Shown in pieces: positions 51,092-60,029 of a stretch of DNA of 64,000 nt. Source of the stretch: Cognatiyoonia sp965661665 (GTDB taxonomy: Bacteria; Pseudomonadota; Alphaproteobacteria; Rhodobacterales; Rhodobacteraceae); assembly GCF_965661665.1 (NCBI RefSeq), contig NZ_CBFIEO010000009.1, forward strand, positions 48,991 to 112,990, written 5' to 3'. Each line of letters starts with the position of its first letter. Position 1 is the stretch's first letter. A program made the position numbers and the translations under genes. The notes beneath the pieces were generated by a model, which was not told where the DNA came from, made no database searches, and was given only the letters and a program-made list of their open reading frames with translations.

Positions 51092-52684
51092 CGACACGCT
51101 TCCGTCAAAGGCGGCTGCCATCAGTTCCTTAGTGTAGTCGGTTTGTGGCGCGTCGAAGATTGCGGCTGCATCACCTGCTTCGACCACATCACCTTGCTTC
51201 ATCACCATCACCTTGTGCGATAGCGCACGGACGACTTTCAGGTCGTGACTGATGAAGAGGTAGGCCAAGCCGTAGCGTTCCTGTAATTCGCGCAAGAGCT
51301 CAACGATTTGCACCTGTACTGTCATGTCGAGGGCAGAAGTCGGCTCATCCAAGATCACCAGTTTCGGGCGCAAAATCATCGCGCGTGCAATCGCGATCCT
51401 TTGACGCTGGCCGCCTGAAAACTCATGCGGATAGCGGTCCATCATGGCGGGGTCGAGGCCTACCTCCGTCATAATTTCAGCCACCAACTCCCGCTGATTG
51501 CGGTCAGGATCGACGCTATGGATTTCAAGACCCTCCGCAATGATCTGCTCGATCGTCATGCGCGGGCTGAGGCTGCCAAAGGGGTCTTGGAATACGATCT
51601 GCATGTCGCTGCGCAACGGGCGCATTTGCCGTTGGCTGAGGTTGTGGATGTCCCTGTCTTGGAAAGTGATCCGCCCTTCGGATTGCAAAAGCCGCATGAT
51701 GGCGAGGGCAAGCGTGGTCTTGCCTGAACCCGACTCCCCTACAACTCCCAAGGTTTCCCCCGCCCGCACGGTCAGCGTCGCGCTATTGACGGCTTTGACG
51801 TAGCCCACTGTGCGCTTCAACAGGCCACGCTGGATCGGGAACCAAATGCGGAGCGCGTCGGTAGAGACGATAAGTTTGGCGTTCTCTAGCACCGGCGCGG
51901 GCAAGTCGCCTGATTCAGCTGCCAGAAGCGTTTGCGTGTATGGATGCTGTGGGTTTGCGAAAATTTCGGCCGTTGGGCCATGCTCAACAATCTCACCGTC
52001 CTTCATGACGCAAACGCGGTCGGCGATCTTGCGCACGATGGTCAGGTCATGCGTAATGAAAAGCATCGACATGCCGACATCGCGCTTGAGATCCGCCAGC
52101 AAATCAAGGATTTGCGCCTGAATGGTCACGTCGAGCGCGGTTGTCGGTTCATCGGCGATCAAGAGGTCGGGACCATTGGCCAAGGCCATGGCAATCATGA
52201 CGCGCTGACGCTGCCCGCCAGACAGTTGGTGCGGGTATGACCCCAAGCGGGATTTCGCATCACGAATGCCAACTTGGTTAAGCAGTTCGATGATCCGGTC
52301 GCGCACTTTGGCCCCGCGCAGACCTTGGTGCAGTTCGATGGACTCGCGCAGCTGCTTTTCCAGCGTGTGCAGCGGATTGAGGGAGGTCATCGGCTCCTGA
52401 AAAATGAAGCTGATGTCGTTGCCACGGACGCGCTGCAACTCCGCCTCGGGCGCGCCGACCATTTCGGCACCTTCGTAGGTAATGGAGCCGTCGACGCTAG
52501 CGCTGTCAGTCAAAAGATCGACCGTCGACAGGGCCGTGACGGATTTGCCGGAGCCAGATTCACCTACGAGTGCGACCGTCTCCCCCTTTTCCACGTGGAA
52601 GGAAATGCCGCGCACAGCATGGGTCACTTCACCGTCCTGCCGGAACCGGACGTGCAAGTCTTTGACGTCGAGGACGCGGTTCAT
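51080..52684 (-). CDS. yejF: Peptide ABC transporter, double ATP-binding protein YejF
   Basis: A 534-residue ATPase with two full nucleotide-binding domains. First: Walker A GESGSGKSVTA near residue 40, signature LSGGQRQRVMIAMA, Walker B LLIADEPTTALDVT. Second: GESGSGKTTLALAI near 320, signature FSGGQRQRIAIARA, Walker B LVILDEPTSALDMT. Each half ends with an oligopeptide ATPase tail (EHGPTAEIFANPQHPYTQTL; VEAGDAAAIFDAPQTDYTKE). It powers YejBE. The start overlaps the yejE stop by four bases. Confidence 0.95.
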   Translation of the reverse strand: MNRVLDVKDLHVRFRQDGEVTHAVRGISFHVEKGETVALVGESGSGKSVTALSTVDLLTDSASVDGSITYEGAEMVGAPEAELQRVRGNDISFIFQEPMTSLNPLHTLEKQLRESIELHQGLRGAKVRDRIIELLNQVGIRDAKSRLGSYPHQLSGGQRQRVMIAMALANGPDLLIADEPTTALDVTIQAQILDLLADLKRDVGMSMLFITHDLTIVRKIADRVCVMKDGEIVEHGPTAEIFANPQHPYTQTLLAAESGDLPAPVLENAKLIVSTDALRIWFPIQRGLLKRTVGYVKAVNSATLTVRAGETLGVVGESGSGKTTLALAIMRLLQSEGRITFQDRDIHNLSQRQMRPLRSDMQIVFQDPFGSLSPRMTIEQIIAEGLEIHSVDPDRNQRELVAEIMTEVGLDPAMMDRYPHEFSGGQRQRIAIARAMILRPKLVILDEPTSALDMTVQVQIVELLRELQERYGLAYLFISHDLKVVRALSHKVMVMKQGDVVEAGDAAAIFDAPQTDYTKELMAAAFDGSVSLAV

Positions 52685-53790
52685 GTGAAGGTCTTTCGTG
52701 GGTCGAAGGCGTCGCGCACGCCTTCAAAAATGAAGACGAGGAGGGACAGCATAATCGCGAAGGCAAAGAAGGCCGTGAAGCCCAGCCACGGCGCTTGCAG
52801 GTTCTGTTTCGCTTGGAGCGTCAGTTCACCCAAAGATGGGGCGGAAGACGGCAAGCCGAAGCCCAAGAAGTCCAGCGTCGCCAAGCCACCGATTGCGCCG
52901 GTGATGAGGAAAGGCAACATGGTCAGGGTCGCCACCATCGCGTTGGGCAGAATGTGGCGGAACATGACGGTGCGGTCGCTGACGCCCAATGCTTTGGCTG
53001 CGCGGACATATTCAAAATTGCGTGCGCGCAGGAACTCGGCACGGATCAGCCCCACAAGCGCGGTCCAGCCGAAAAGCACCGTCAGGAAGACAAGGAGCCA
53101 GAAACTTCGCCCCAAGATCGCGGTCATGATGATGATGACGTAGAGCGACGGCACACCGCCCCAAATCTCGATGAAACGCTGGAAGAAGAGGTCCGTCTTG
53201 CCACCGAAATAACCCTGCACAGCGCCCGCGATGATCCCGATGATCGAGGAGGCGACCGTGACGATGATCGCAAAGAACACCGACAAACGGAAACCATAAA
53301 TCACCCGCGCCATGACATCACGCTTGGTGTCATCCGTGCCGAGCCAGTTGTTTGACGATGGCGGCGCGGGCGCGATGCCGCCCACATCCACGATAGTGCG
53401 ATAGTGGTAAGGAATAATCGGCCAGATTGTCCAACCTGCCTCAAACCCTTCAATGTCGACCGTTTCGCCCGCTTCCACCTGTGCGATCAATGCCTCCGGC
53501 ATGTCGAAACATTCGACCAAGCCGCCGGTGACGATCAGGCATTCGACCTCCGGGTCGCCATAAATCGCTTCGGTCTGGAAATCGCCACCGTAGTCCTTTT
53601 CCGAATAAAAGGTCATCACCGGAACGCGCAACTCCCCCCGATAGGACACGAGGATCGGTTTGTCGTTCGCAATGAACTCCGCAAAGAAGGTGATGACGAA
53701 CAACACTGTGAAAATTATGAGCGACCACCAAGCGCGGCGGTTGCGCTTGAAGTTTTGCAAGCGGCGGCGGTTGAGGGGAGACAATTGCAT
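52681..53790 (-). CDS. yejE: Peptide ABC transporter permease YejE
   Basis: A 369-residue DppC/YejE permease. An N-terminal membrane helix (WWSLIIFTVLFVITFFAEFI) is followed by a periplasmic loop of roughly 130 residues, longer than in DppC and typical of YejE, then five further helices. The EAA loop is YVRAAKALGVSDRTVMFRHI. The C-terminus ends with FEGVRDAFDPRKTF. It pairs with YejB. The start at 53790 directly abuts the yejB stop. Confidence 0.95.
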   Translation of the reverse strand: MQLSPLNRRRLQNFKRNRRAWWSLIIFTVLFVITFFAEFIANDKPILVSYRGELRVPVMTFYSEKDYGGDFQTEAIYGDPEVECLIVTGGLVECFDMPEALIAQVEAGETVDIEGFEAGWTIWPIIPYHYRTIVDVGGIAPAPPSSNNWLGTDDTKRDVMARVIYGFRLSVFFAIIVTVASSIIGIIAGAVQGYFGGKTDLFFQRFIEIWGGVPSLYVIIIMTAILGRSFWLLVFLTVLFGWTALVGLIRAEFLRARNFEYVRAAKALGVSDRTVMFRHILPNAMVATLTMLPFLITGAIGGLATLDFLGFGLPSSAPSLGELTLQAKQNLQAPWLGFTAFFAFAIMLSLLVFIFEGVRDAFDPRKTFT

Positions 53791-54867
53791 CTATCCCCTC
53801 CCCTCAAAATTAATGCGCGGATCGACGAAGACGTACATCAGGTCGGAGATGATGCTGATGACCAGTCCTAGAAGGCCAAAGGCAAAAAGCGTGCCAAAGA
53901 CCACGGGGTAATCGCGGGCGACCGCCGCCTCGAACCCCAGTCGGCCCAATCCGTCGAGCGAGAAAAGCGTTTCGATAATCAGTGACCCGCCAAAGAAGAC
54001 GGAGATAAACGCCGCTGGAAAGCCCGCGATGATGATGAGCATCCCGTTGCGGAATACATGGCCGTAGAGGACACGCCGTTCGCTGAGGCCCTTCGCCTTC
54101 GCCGTCATGACGTATTGTTTGCGGATTTCATCCAAGAAGCTGTTCTTGGTCAGCAAGGTCAGCGTCGCAAACCCTGAAATCATCATCGCGGTGATCGGCA
54201 AGATGATGTGCCAGACGTAGTCGAGGATTTGTTGGATGAGTGTGAAATCCTCAAATCCGTCGGAGGTGAGGCCGCGCAGCGGAAATATCCTGTAGTACGA
54301 TCCACCCGCAAACAGCACGATCAGCAAGATCGCAAACAAGAACCCTGGGATCGCGTAGCCCACGATGATGAGGCCAGATGTCCACGTGTCGAAACGCGAC
54401 CCATCCCTCACCGCTTTTCGTATGCCCAGCGGAATTGAGACAAGATAGGCTAGTAAGGTGGTCCATAGGCCGAGGGTGAGCGAGACGGGAAGCTTTTCCA
54501 GCACCAGATCAACCACGCTGATCGACCTGAAATAACTCTCCCCAAAATCGAAGCGGATGTAGTTCCACATCATGTTGAGGAAGCGTTCGAGCGGCGGCTT
54601 GTCAAACCCGAACTCACGTTCGAGTTCTTCTATGAACTCCTTCGGCAGACCCTTCGCGCCTACATATTCGCTTTCGCTTGCCGTTTCCGAAAGTTCGGAG
54701 CCACCACCCGAGATGGCTTCAAAGACATCGCCGCCGCCTTCCATCCGCGCGATGATCGTCTCAATCGGGCCGCCTGGCACAAATTGCACAAGTGCAAAGT
54801 TGATGATCATGATCCCAAGAAGGGTTGGTATCACCAGCAATAAGCGGCGAAGGATGTAGGCTCCCAT
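53791..54867 (-). CDS. yejB: Peptide ABC transporter permease YejB
   Basis: A 358-residue DppB/YejB permease with the family start AYILRRLLLVIPTLLGIMII and IETIIARMEG. Between helix 1 and the permease core it has an acidic periplasmic insert (about residues 45-90) usual for YejB. The EAA loop reads YVMTAKAKGLSERRVLYGHV. It lies second in the yejABEF order, 15 bases after yejA. Confidence 0.95.
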   Translation of the reverse strand: MGAYILRRLLLVIPTLLGIMIINFALVQFVPGGPIETIIARMEGGGDVFEAISGGGSELSETASESEYVGAKGLPKEFIEELEREFGFDKPPLERFLNMMWNYIRFDFGESYFRSISVVDLVLEKLPVSLTLGLWTTLLAYLVSIPLGIRKAVRDGSRFDTWTSGLIIVGYAIPGFLFAILLIVLFAGGSYYRIFPLRGLTSDGFEDFTLIQQILDYVWHIILPITAMMISGFATLTLLTKNSFLDEIRKQYVMTAKAKGLSERRVLYGHVFRNGMLIIIAGFPAAFISVFFGGSLIIETLFSLDGLGRLGFEAAVARDYPVVFGTLFAFGLLGLVISIISDLMYVFVDPRINFEGRG

Positions 54868-54882
54868 CGATTTGATACCTGC

Positions 54883-56802
54883 TTAGAAGGCGCCAGCCGC
54901 TTTGAGGGCCTCAGCCGCTTCAGCGTCGTACCACCAGAAATCCAGGTTTCCGAGCGCGAGCGGTGGAAGCGGATCAGGATAGCGGAACATGTCGTAGTAG
55001 GCGACCGTGTGAACGTCCTTCTGCCATTGTGGGATCCAGAAGCCTTCACCTCTCAGCACACGGTCCAACGCACGGGTGGCAGTGTTCAACTCCTCCAGCG
55101 TAATGGAATTGATGACAACAGGCAGCAGTCGATCAACCGCTTCAGACCGCAACCGCATTATATTGCGAGAGCTGTCATCGGCTGTCTCAGACCCAAACCA
55201 TTGGCGCAGTCCGGAGCCGGGCTCATAGCCTTGGCCAAGTGAGTGGTTCACAAGGTCGAAGTCACCGGACCGGCGCCGTTCAACGTATTGGGACGTGTCC
55301 ACCCGCTCCAACTTTGCATCGACACCAAGTGCGATCAGGTTCTCGATGATCGGGTTCACAATCCGGTCGAATTGAGGCGAGAACTGTAGAAAGACTGCAG
55401 TCAACGTCTCACCATCCTTCATACGCACCCCATTTTCACCTGGAAACCAGCCTGCTTCGTCCAAAAGGGCGGAGGCGGCACGCAGATTGCGGCGATCAAG
55501 CGGGCGGTCTGTGGTGGCTGACACGGGGCCGATCACCGGCTCTGACGTCAGGATTGACGCATCGAGCAGGCCCTCATCGACCAATGGCTGCAGGATAGCC
55601 ACCTCTTCAGCGCTTGGAATACCTTCCGCTTTCAAATCGGAGAAATCCCAAAAGGATTCAGGCCGTGCGTAGAGGCCGTAGAATAGGGATTCGTTCATCC
55701 ACTCAAAATTGACCATCAAAGAGATCGCTTTACGGACCCGCGGGTCTTGCCATTCTTTGCGGTCTAGGTTGAACACGAACCCTTGGCCTGAACCGATGGA
55801 TCCGTCGGGCAATTCTTCAACCTTGACCCAGCCGCTTTCACGCGCGGGAAAATCATAGCCTGTGGCCCATTGTTTGGAGCTGTTTTCATTACGGAAGGTG
55901 TAAGCACCAGACTTAAAGCCTTCAAATGCCGCAGAGCCATCGGCAAAGTATTCGACGCGGATCGTTTCGAAGTTGTTGCGGCCTTGGTTGATGGGGACAT
56001 CGGTGCCCCACCAATCAGGATCCTTGCGATAGACAATGCGGCGGTTGATATCAAAGGAGTCGAGCAGATATGGACCCGTGCCCAAGAATGGCTCCAATGA
56101 TGCTTCGTCCAAGCGTGTTTCTGTTTCCTCAAACCACGCCTTTGAAAAGACCGGTGTGCCACCTGCAAACCCAACAACGTCGCGGCGCGGTGCTTCTTCG
56201 GTGAATGAAAACTTGATCTTGTAGGTGTCCAAAACTTCGACATCAGCAATATACTGGCTGACTACGTTACGGTATTCGACGATCCCTTGCTCTTGGAACA
56301 AGTTGAATGTGAATTCGACGTCTGCTGCGGTCATTGGTGAACCGTCGGAGAATGTGACGTCATCGCGGATGTAAAAGATCACCCAATCGAGGCTTTCGGG
56401 GTATTCAATCGTTTCACAGAGATAGCAATAGCTGCCATAGGGATCATCAGCGGTGCCAACCAGCATGTTTTCGTAAGGCAGTTGGTTGAGACTGGCAGGG
56501 CTTCCCGCACGGGCGTATTGGTTGAAGCTATCAAAGTTGCCCTGCGCCCACACAGCGATCTCACCACCTTTAGGCGCATCGAGATTGACGTAGTCGAGCG
56601 GCACATTCGGCCCGTATTTCAACTCACCAAAATTGGTGTAGCCGTGGCTCACGATGATAGTTTCGTGGCTGTCTGCCAGCACGTCCTGCGCCCACAGTGC
56701 GCCACCGGCGAGGATGGCAGTCCCCAGCAGGGCTTGTTTCCATTTAAGGCCGCTCCGCTCGGCAGCGCGGCTTTTCACGGCAGAAACAGGGCGATTCTTC
56801 AT
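54883..56802 (-). CDS. yejA: Extracellular oligopeptide-binding protein YejA
   Basis: A 639-residue family 5 solute-binding protein of the YejA class, whose relatives import microcin C and other peptides. After a basic N-region the signal core is LLGTAILAGGALWAQDVLA. The mature protein contains GYTNFGELKYGPNVPLDYVN, KGGEIAVWAQGNFDSFNQYA, FYIRDDVTFSDGSPMTAADV, FLGTGPYLLD and YRKDPDWWGTDVPINQGRNN, all YejA-like. Two internal cysteines in YGSYCYLCETIEYP are spaced for a disulphide. It is the first gene of the minus-strand operon; its promoter must lie in the 120 bases upstream. Confidence 0.95.
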   Translation of the reverse strand: MKNRPVSAVKSRAAERSGLKWKQALLGTAILAGGALWAQDVLADSHETIIVSHGYTNFGELKYGPNVPLDYVNLDAPKGGEIAVWAQGNFDSFNQYARAGSPASLNQLPYENMLVGTADDPYGSYCYLCETIEYPESLDWVIFYIRDDVTFSDGSPMTAADVEFTFNLFQEQGIVEYRNVVSQYIADVEVLDTYKIKFSFTEEAPRRDVVGFAGGTPVFSKAWFEETETRLDEASLEPFLGTGPYLLDSFDINRRIVYRKDPDWWGTDVPINQGRNNFETIRVEYFADGSAAFEGFKSGAYTFRNENSSKQWATGYDFPARESGWVKVEELPDGSIGSGQGFVFNLDRKEWQDPRVRKAISLMVNFEWMNESLFYGLYARPESFWDFSDLKAEGIPSAEEVAILQPLVDEGLLDASILTSEPVIGPVSATTDRPLDRRNLRAASALLDEAGWFPGENGVRMKDGETLTAVFLQFSPQFDRIVNPIIENLIALGVDAKLERVDTSQYVERRRSGDFDLVNHSLGQGYEPGSGLRQWFGSETADDSSRNIMRLRSEAVDRLLPVVINSITLEELNTATRALDRVLRGEGFWIPQWQKDVHTVAYYDMFRYPDPLPPLALGNLDFWWYDAEAAEALKAAGAF

Positions 56803-56926
56803 GGGGCTCTCCGGTTCGTGGTGACTTTGTAGTGATAAGATGAAGCTAACGACGCGTTTGGCAAATTTTCAAGTTGAGATTCTGTGAACAGAGCGTGAAT
56901 GCACCGTGCGTTGCCCAATTTCGAAC

Positions 56927-56957
56927 GAAAAAAGCCGCCTCAGGCGAGACGGCTTTC
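56927..56957 (-). terminator. Rho-independent terminator after the cytochrome c gene
   Basis: On the minus strand the stem AAAGCCGTCTC/GAGGCGGCTTT (one G-T wobble) with a GCCT loop is followed by a T-tract. It lies 22 bases past the cytochrome stop and before the yejA promoter region. Confidence 0.88.
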
Positions 56958-56978
56958 AAAATCAAGGGTGCCAGTCGA

Positions 56979-57530
56979 TCAGTCGTCGAGGTTGTCGAGA
57001 TATGCGATCAGGTCTGCGCGGTCTTTTGCTTTGCGCAAGCCGCGATAGTTCATCGCTGTGCCTGGCGCCCAGCCGCCTGGGTTCTCTAGGAACGCAAAGA
57101 GGTTTTCAGGGGTCCAAACGTCGGCCACGGCCACAAGGCTGCCTGAGTAGTTATAGCCAGCCTCTGCACCGACGGGGCGGTTCACGACACCGTAGAGTGA
57201 TGGACCAACGCCGTTCACGCCTGGATCAAGTGCGTGGCATGATTGGCAGTTGCGCCAAACGCCTTCGCCGTCTGAGGCATTTGCGGATGCGAGTAGCACT
57301 GCGGGATCGATCGCCTCTTCCACTTCGGCGACTTCAACTTCTTCAGTTGCCACTTCGATCAGGTAGCCCTGTGCATGACCATCACCGTGGTCGCCGTGGT
57401 CATCGCCACCGACGTGGTAGATCGTTTCAGCAGCCCAGCCGCCCAGAAGAAAGACCAGCAAAGAGCCGCACAAAGCGCCGCCTGCTTTGGTCAATGTCAT
57501 TGTGTCGAACATGTCGCGTTTCCAGTCCAT
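56979..57530 (-). CDS. Membrane-anchored cytochrome c (cytochrome cy / c552 type)
   Basis: A 183-residue class I cytochrome c with an uncleaved N-terminal membrane helix (AGGALCGSLLVFLLGGWAAE), a flexible acidic linker, and one haem domain (CQSCH, with GVGPSLYGVVNR and the distal methionine in PGTAMNYRGL). This matches CycM/cytochrome cy, which carries electrons from bc1 to the terminal oxidase in Rhodobacterales. The linker begins with a histidine/aspartate-rich stretch HVGGDDHGDHGDGHAQG, which is unusual and may bind metal. The ATG at 57530 or at 57512 could be used; the second has a GGAAA before it. Divergent from pheA. Confidence 0.9.
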   Translation of the reverse strand: MDWKRDMFDTMTLTKAGGALCGSLLVFLLGGWAAETIYHVGGDDHGDHGDGHAQGYLIEVATEEVEVAEVEEAIDPAVLLASANASDGEGVWRNCQSCHALDPGVNGVGPSLYGVVNRPVGAEAGYNYSGSLVAVADVWTPENLFAFLENPGGWAPGTAMNYRGLRKAKDRADLIAYLDNLDD

Positions 57531-57643
57531 TCGATATTTTCGCGCTGTCTACATGGTTCCCAATGACAGTTGCAAGGTATACTGGCGCGACGAAATGCCC
57601 AAAATGGGAAAACATCGAGTTTGTCGTTAGGGAGGACGCGTTG

Positions 57644-58486
57644 ATGTCGCAGAAAATCGCGTTTCAGGGTGAATTAGGTGCCTATGGACACGAGGCGTGC
57701 ATTGCTGCGCGGCCCGATCATGAGCCTTTGCCCTGCCCTACCTTTGTCGATGCAATTGAAGCGGTCCGAAAGGGTGACGCTGACCTTGGCATGATCGCGG
57801 TTGAGAATTCGACCTATGGGCGGGTGGCTGACGTACATTCCTTGCTGCCCGAAAGCAGGTTGCACATTGTGGATGAAGCGTTCGTGCGCGTTCATGTGAA
57901 CCTCTTGGCACCCAAGGGCGCGAAATTGTCAGATGTCCAAGCGGCGTACGGGCATCCTGTCATCCTGCCGCAGTGCGCGCAGTTCCTTCGCGCCAACGGA
58001 ATCGAGGCGATTGCCAGCACGGACAATGCCAAAGCCGCCCGTGAGGTTGCGGAAAAAAATAACCCGTCACATGGGGCGCTAGCCTCTGAATTGGCTGCAG
58101 ACATCTATGATTTGGACGTCGTGGCACGCCACATTGAGGATCATGACCGCAACACCACGCGATTCTTGGTAATGAGTCGTGAGCCGGATTTCAAAATCCG
58201 TGGCTCACACGGGATGATCACCAGCTTTGTCTTCCGCGTCCGCAACATCCCTGCTGCGCTTTTTAAAGCAATGGGCGGGTTCGCGACCAATGGCGTGAAC
58301 ATGACCAAGTTGGAAAGCTATATGGTCGGCGGCTATTTCACCGCGACGCAATTCTATGCCGAAGTGGAAGGCCACCCAGATGACCACAACCTTCAGCTCG
58401 CGCTGGAGGAATTGGATTATTTTACCGATCACCTTGCGCTTTTAGGGGTTTATCCCGCAGCTGCACGACGGAAAGAGAGGGATTAA
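57644..58486 (+). CDS. pheA: Prephenate dehydratase
   Basis: A 280-residue stand-alone prephenate dehydratase that makes phenylpyruvate for phenylalanine. The catalytic domain starts KIAFQGELGAYGHEACIAA and includes DLGMIAVENSTYGRVADVH and the Thr-Arg-Phe motif NTTRFLVMSR. The C-terminal ACT domain (SFVFRVRNIPAALFKAMG, then KLESYMVGGYFTATQFYAEV) gives feedback control by phenylalanine. The ATG at 57644 has a strong GGAGGAC ribosome-binding site; longer frames upstream run antisense to the cytochrome gene and are not real. Stop shared tail to tail with the SRPBCC gene. Confidence 0.96.
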   Translation: MSQKIAFQGELGAYGHEACIAARPDHEPLPCPTFVDAIEAVRKGDADLGMIAVENSTYGRVADVHSLLPESRLHIVDEAFVRVHVNLLAPKGAKLSDVQAAYGHPVILPQCAQFLRANGIEAIASTDNAKAAREVAEKNNPSHGALASELAADIYDLDVVARHIEDHDRNTTRFLVMSREPDFKIRGSHGMITSFVFRVRNIPAALFKAMGGFATNGVNMTKLESYMVGGYFTATQFYAEVEGHPDDHNLQLALEELDYFTDHLALLGVYPAAARRKERD

Positions 58487-58950
58487 GAGGCTTCTGCTTT
58501 AAACCGCTCTTCGATATCTGACCCGAGATCAGCCACAAGCCGTTTGAAGCGGTTGGTCAGATTCGTCTTGGCCAGCTTGAGCGACTGAAGAAGCAGCCGT
58601 GCTGAAAGCGTTTTTGGTTTGATGTCGATCGAGACCGAAATGCGGGTCCGTTTGAGCGATAACGGCACAATTTCCATCACCGTGGTGCCATGCAAGCCAG
58701 AAGAGTCAGTCATAACACGCAGTGACATCGTCGGCTTTTTCTCATCAATGCGGGCGCGCATTTTTCGGTCTGTGCCGCGAAAGGTGAACGCGACATCCCA
58801 TTCGGAACCAACCTTGTAAGGGCCTGTATCCAAACGGCGCACATCCACCCCACGACGAAGGGCTTGGCGCTCATAGGCTTGAAAATCGGTCATCTGTTCG
58901 TAGACGAACTCGGCCGATGCTTCGATATCTTCGTTGGTACTAAACTTCAT
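58483..58950 (-). CDS. SRPBCC family protein
   Basis: A 155-residue START-like (SRPBCC) protein of unknown ligand. The N-terminal MKFSTNEDIEASAEFVYEQM, the strand KVGSEWDVAFTFRGTDRKM, GLHGTTVMEIVPLSLKRTRI and the long C-terminal helix RLLLQSLKLAKTNLTNRFKR are the usual fold elements. It may bind a hydrophobic molecule. It follows nudC by 12 bases on the same strand, so they are likely cotranscribed. Confidence 0.85.
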   Translation of the reverse strand: MKFSTNEDIEASAEFVYEQMTDFQAYERQALRRGVDVRRLDTGPYKVGSEWDVAFTFRGTDRKMRARIDEKKPTMSLRVMTDSSGLHGTTVMEIVPLSLKRTRISVSIDIKPKTLSARLLLQSLKLAKTNLTNRFKRLVADLGSDIEERFKAEAS

Positions 58951-58962
58951 CGGATGACCTGG

Positions 58963-59904
58963 TCAATTCAACTGATCCGCGAGCCAATTCTTTAGCAAAA
59001 AATGCGCGATTGCGCCCTCTCTCGCGGGACTAATGTCGGGGTGTTGCCCAGAAAAGATATTTGCCATTTCCTCCCGCGTGACCCAGATCGCATCTTCAAT
59101 TTCCACGGGATCGATTGTGATCTCTGTGCTCGTTGCTTCGCCAGAGCAGCCGAACATCAAGGAGGAGGGATACGGCCACGGTTGGCTCGACATATATGTC
59201 ACGCTTCCCACCCTGACGCCGGTTTCCTCGAACACCTCGCGGCGGACCGCCGCTTCCAATGTCTCCCCTGGCTCAATGAAGCCAGCCAAGAGCGAATACA
59301 TCCGCTCCGGCCAGCCTGGAGATCGCCCAATCAGGACAGAATTTCCGCGCGTTATCAACATGATGACGACAGGATCGGTCCGTGGAAAATGATGGGCACC
59401 GCAAGCCAGGCAGTCGCGCTGCCAACCGGATTTGACGGGTTTGCTCTCCTCCCCGCATTTTGCGCAAAAGCGGTGTGATCGGTGCCAGCCCATAACGGCT
59501 TTGGCCGTTGCGGCAAGCTCCGCATCGCGTCGTGATAAGCGCGTGAGATAGCGCCTAAGCTCGGCAAACACCGCGCCTGCATCCGCTTTGGGGTGAACCT
59601 GCTCCGTCTTGTCCAAAAAGGTGCCGAGTTGATGGAGGTCTTCGGTGGGTTCCCACGCTGACAAATCGCAAGCAAACACTAGCCCTTTGTCTTCCTCTCC
59701 AAGAAGTATCGGATCCCGCATGCTAGCCAAGAGTGGGTGGTCAAAGGACATTCGGGCGAGCGCGCCACCCACAACCAATGGCTTACCCCGCCAAAGGGCG
59801 ATGTACTCCGCACTTGTAAAGTCATCTTGGGACAAATTCCCTCGACGCTCCGCCACGCGTTCAAGGCCAGAGCCCCCAAATGTCACTTGTTCTGCGATTT
59901 TCAT
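58963..59904 (-). CDS. nudC: NADH pyrophosphatase NudC
   Basis: A 313-residue Nudix hydrolase that cleaves NAD(H) and can remove NAD caps from RNA. The zinc ribbon is visible as two CxxC pairs (RFCAKCGEE and RDCLACGAHHFPR). The Nudix box is GFIEPGETLEAAVRREVFEE followed by TGV, with the NudC hallmark SSQPWPYPSSLMFG downstream. The ATG at 59904 is chosen over a TTG two codons upstream. It is first in a two-gene unit with the SRPBCC protein. Confidence 0.95.
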   Translation of the reverse strand: MKIAEQVTFGGSGLERVAERRGNLSQDDFTSAEYIALWRGKPLVVGGALARMSFDHPLLASMRDPILLGEEDKGLVFACDLSAWEPTEDLHQLGTFLDKTEQVHPKADAGAVFAELRRYLTRLSRRDAELAATAKAVMGWHRSHRFCAKCGEESKPVKSGWQRDCLACGAHHFPRTDPVVIMLITRGNSVLIGRSPGWPERMYSLLAGFIEPGETLEAAVRREVFEETGVRVGSVTYMSSQPWPYPSSLMFGCSGEATSTEITIDPVEIEDAIWVTREEMANIFSGQHPDISPAREGAIAHFLLKNWLADQLN

Positions 59905-60029
59905 GCGCAAGGAATGACAGTTCGGGCCAGAACACGCAATCGGATGCTTATGCGACTTTTTCAGCTGCCGTCCCTTTTACTTTACACATGATTGCGTCAT
60001 CCAAAGAATACACCTGGAGGGTGATTGAT

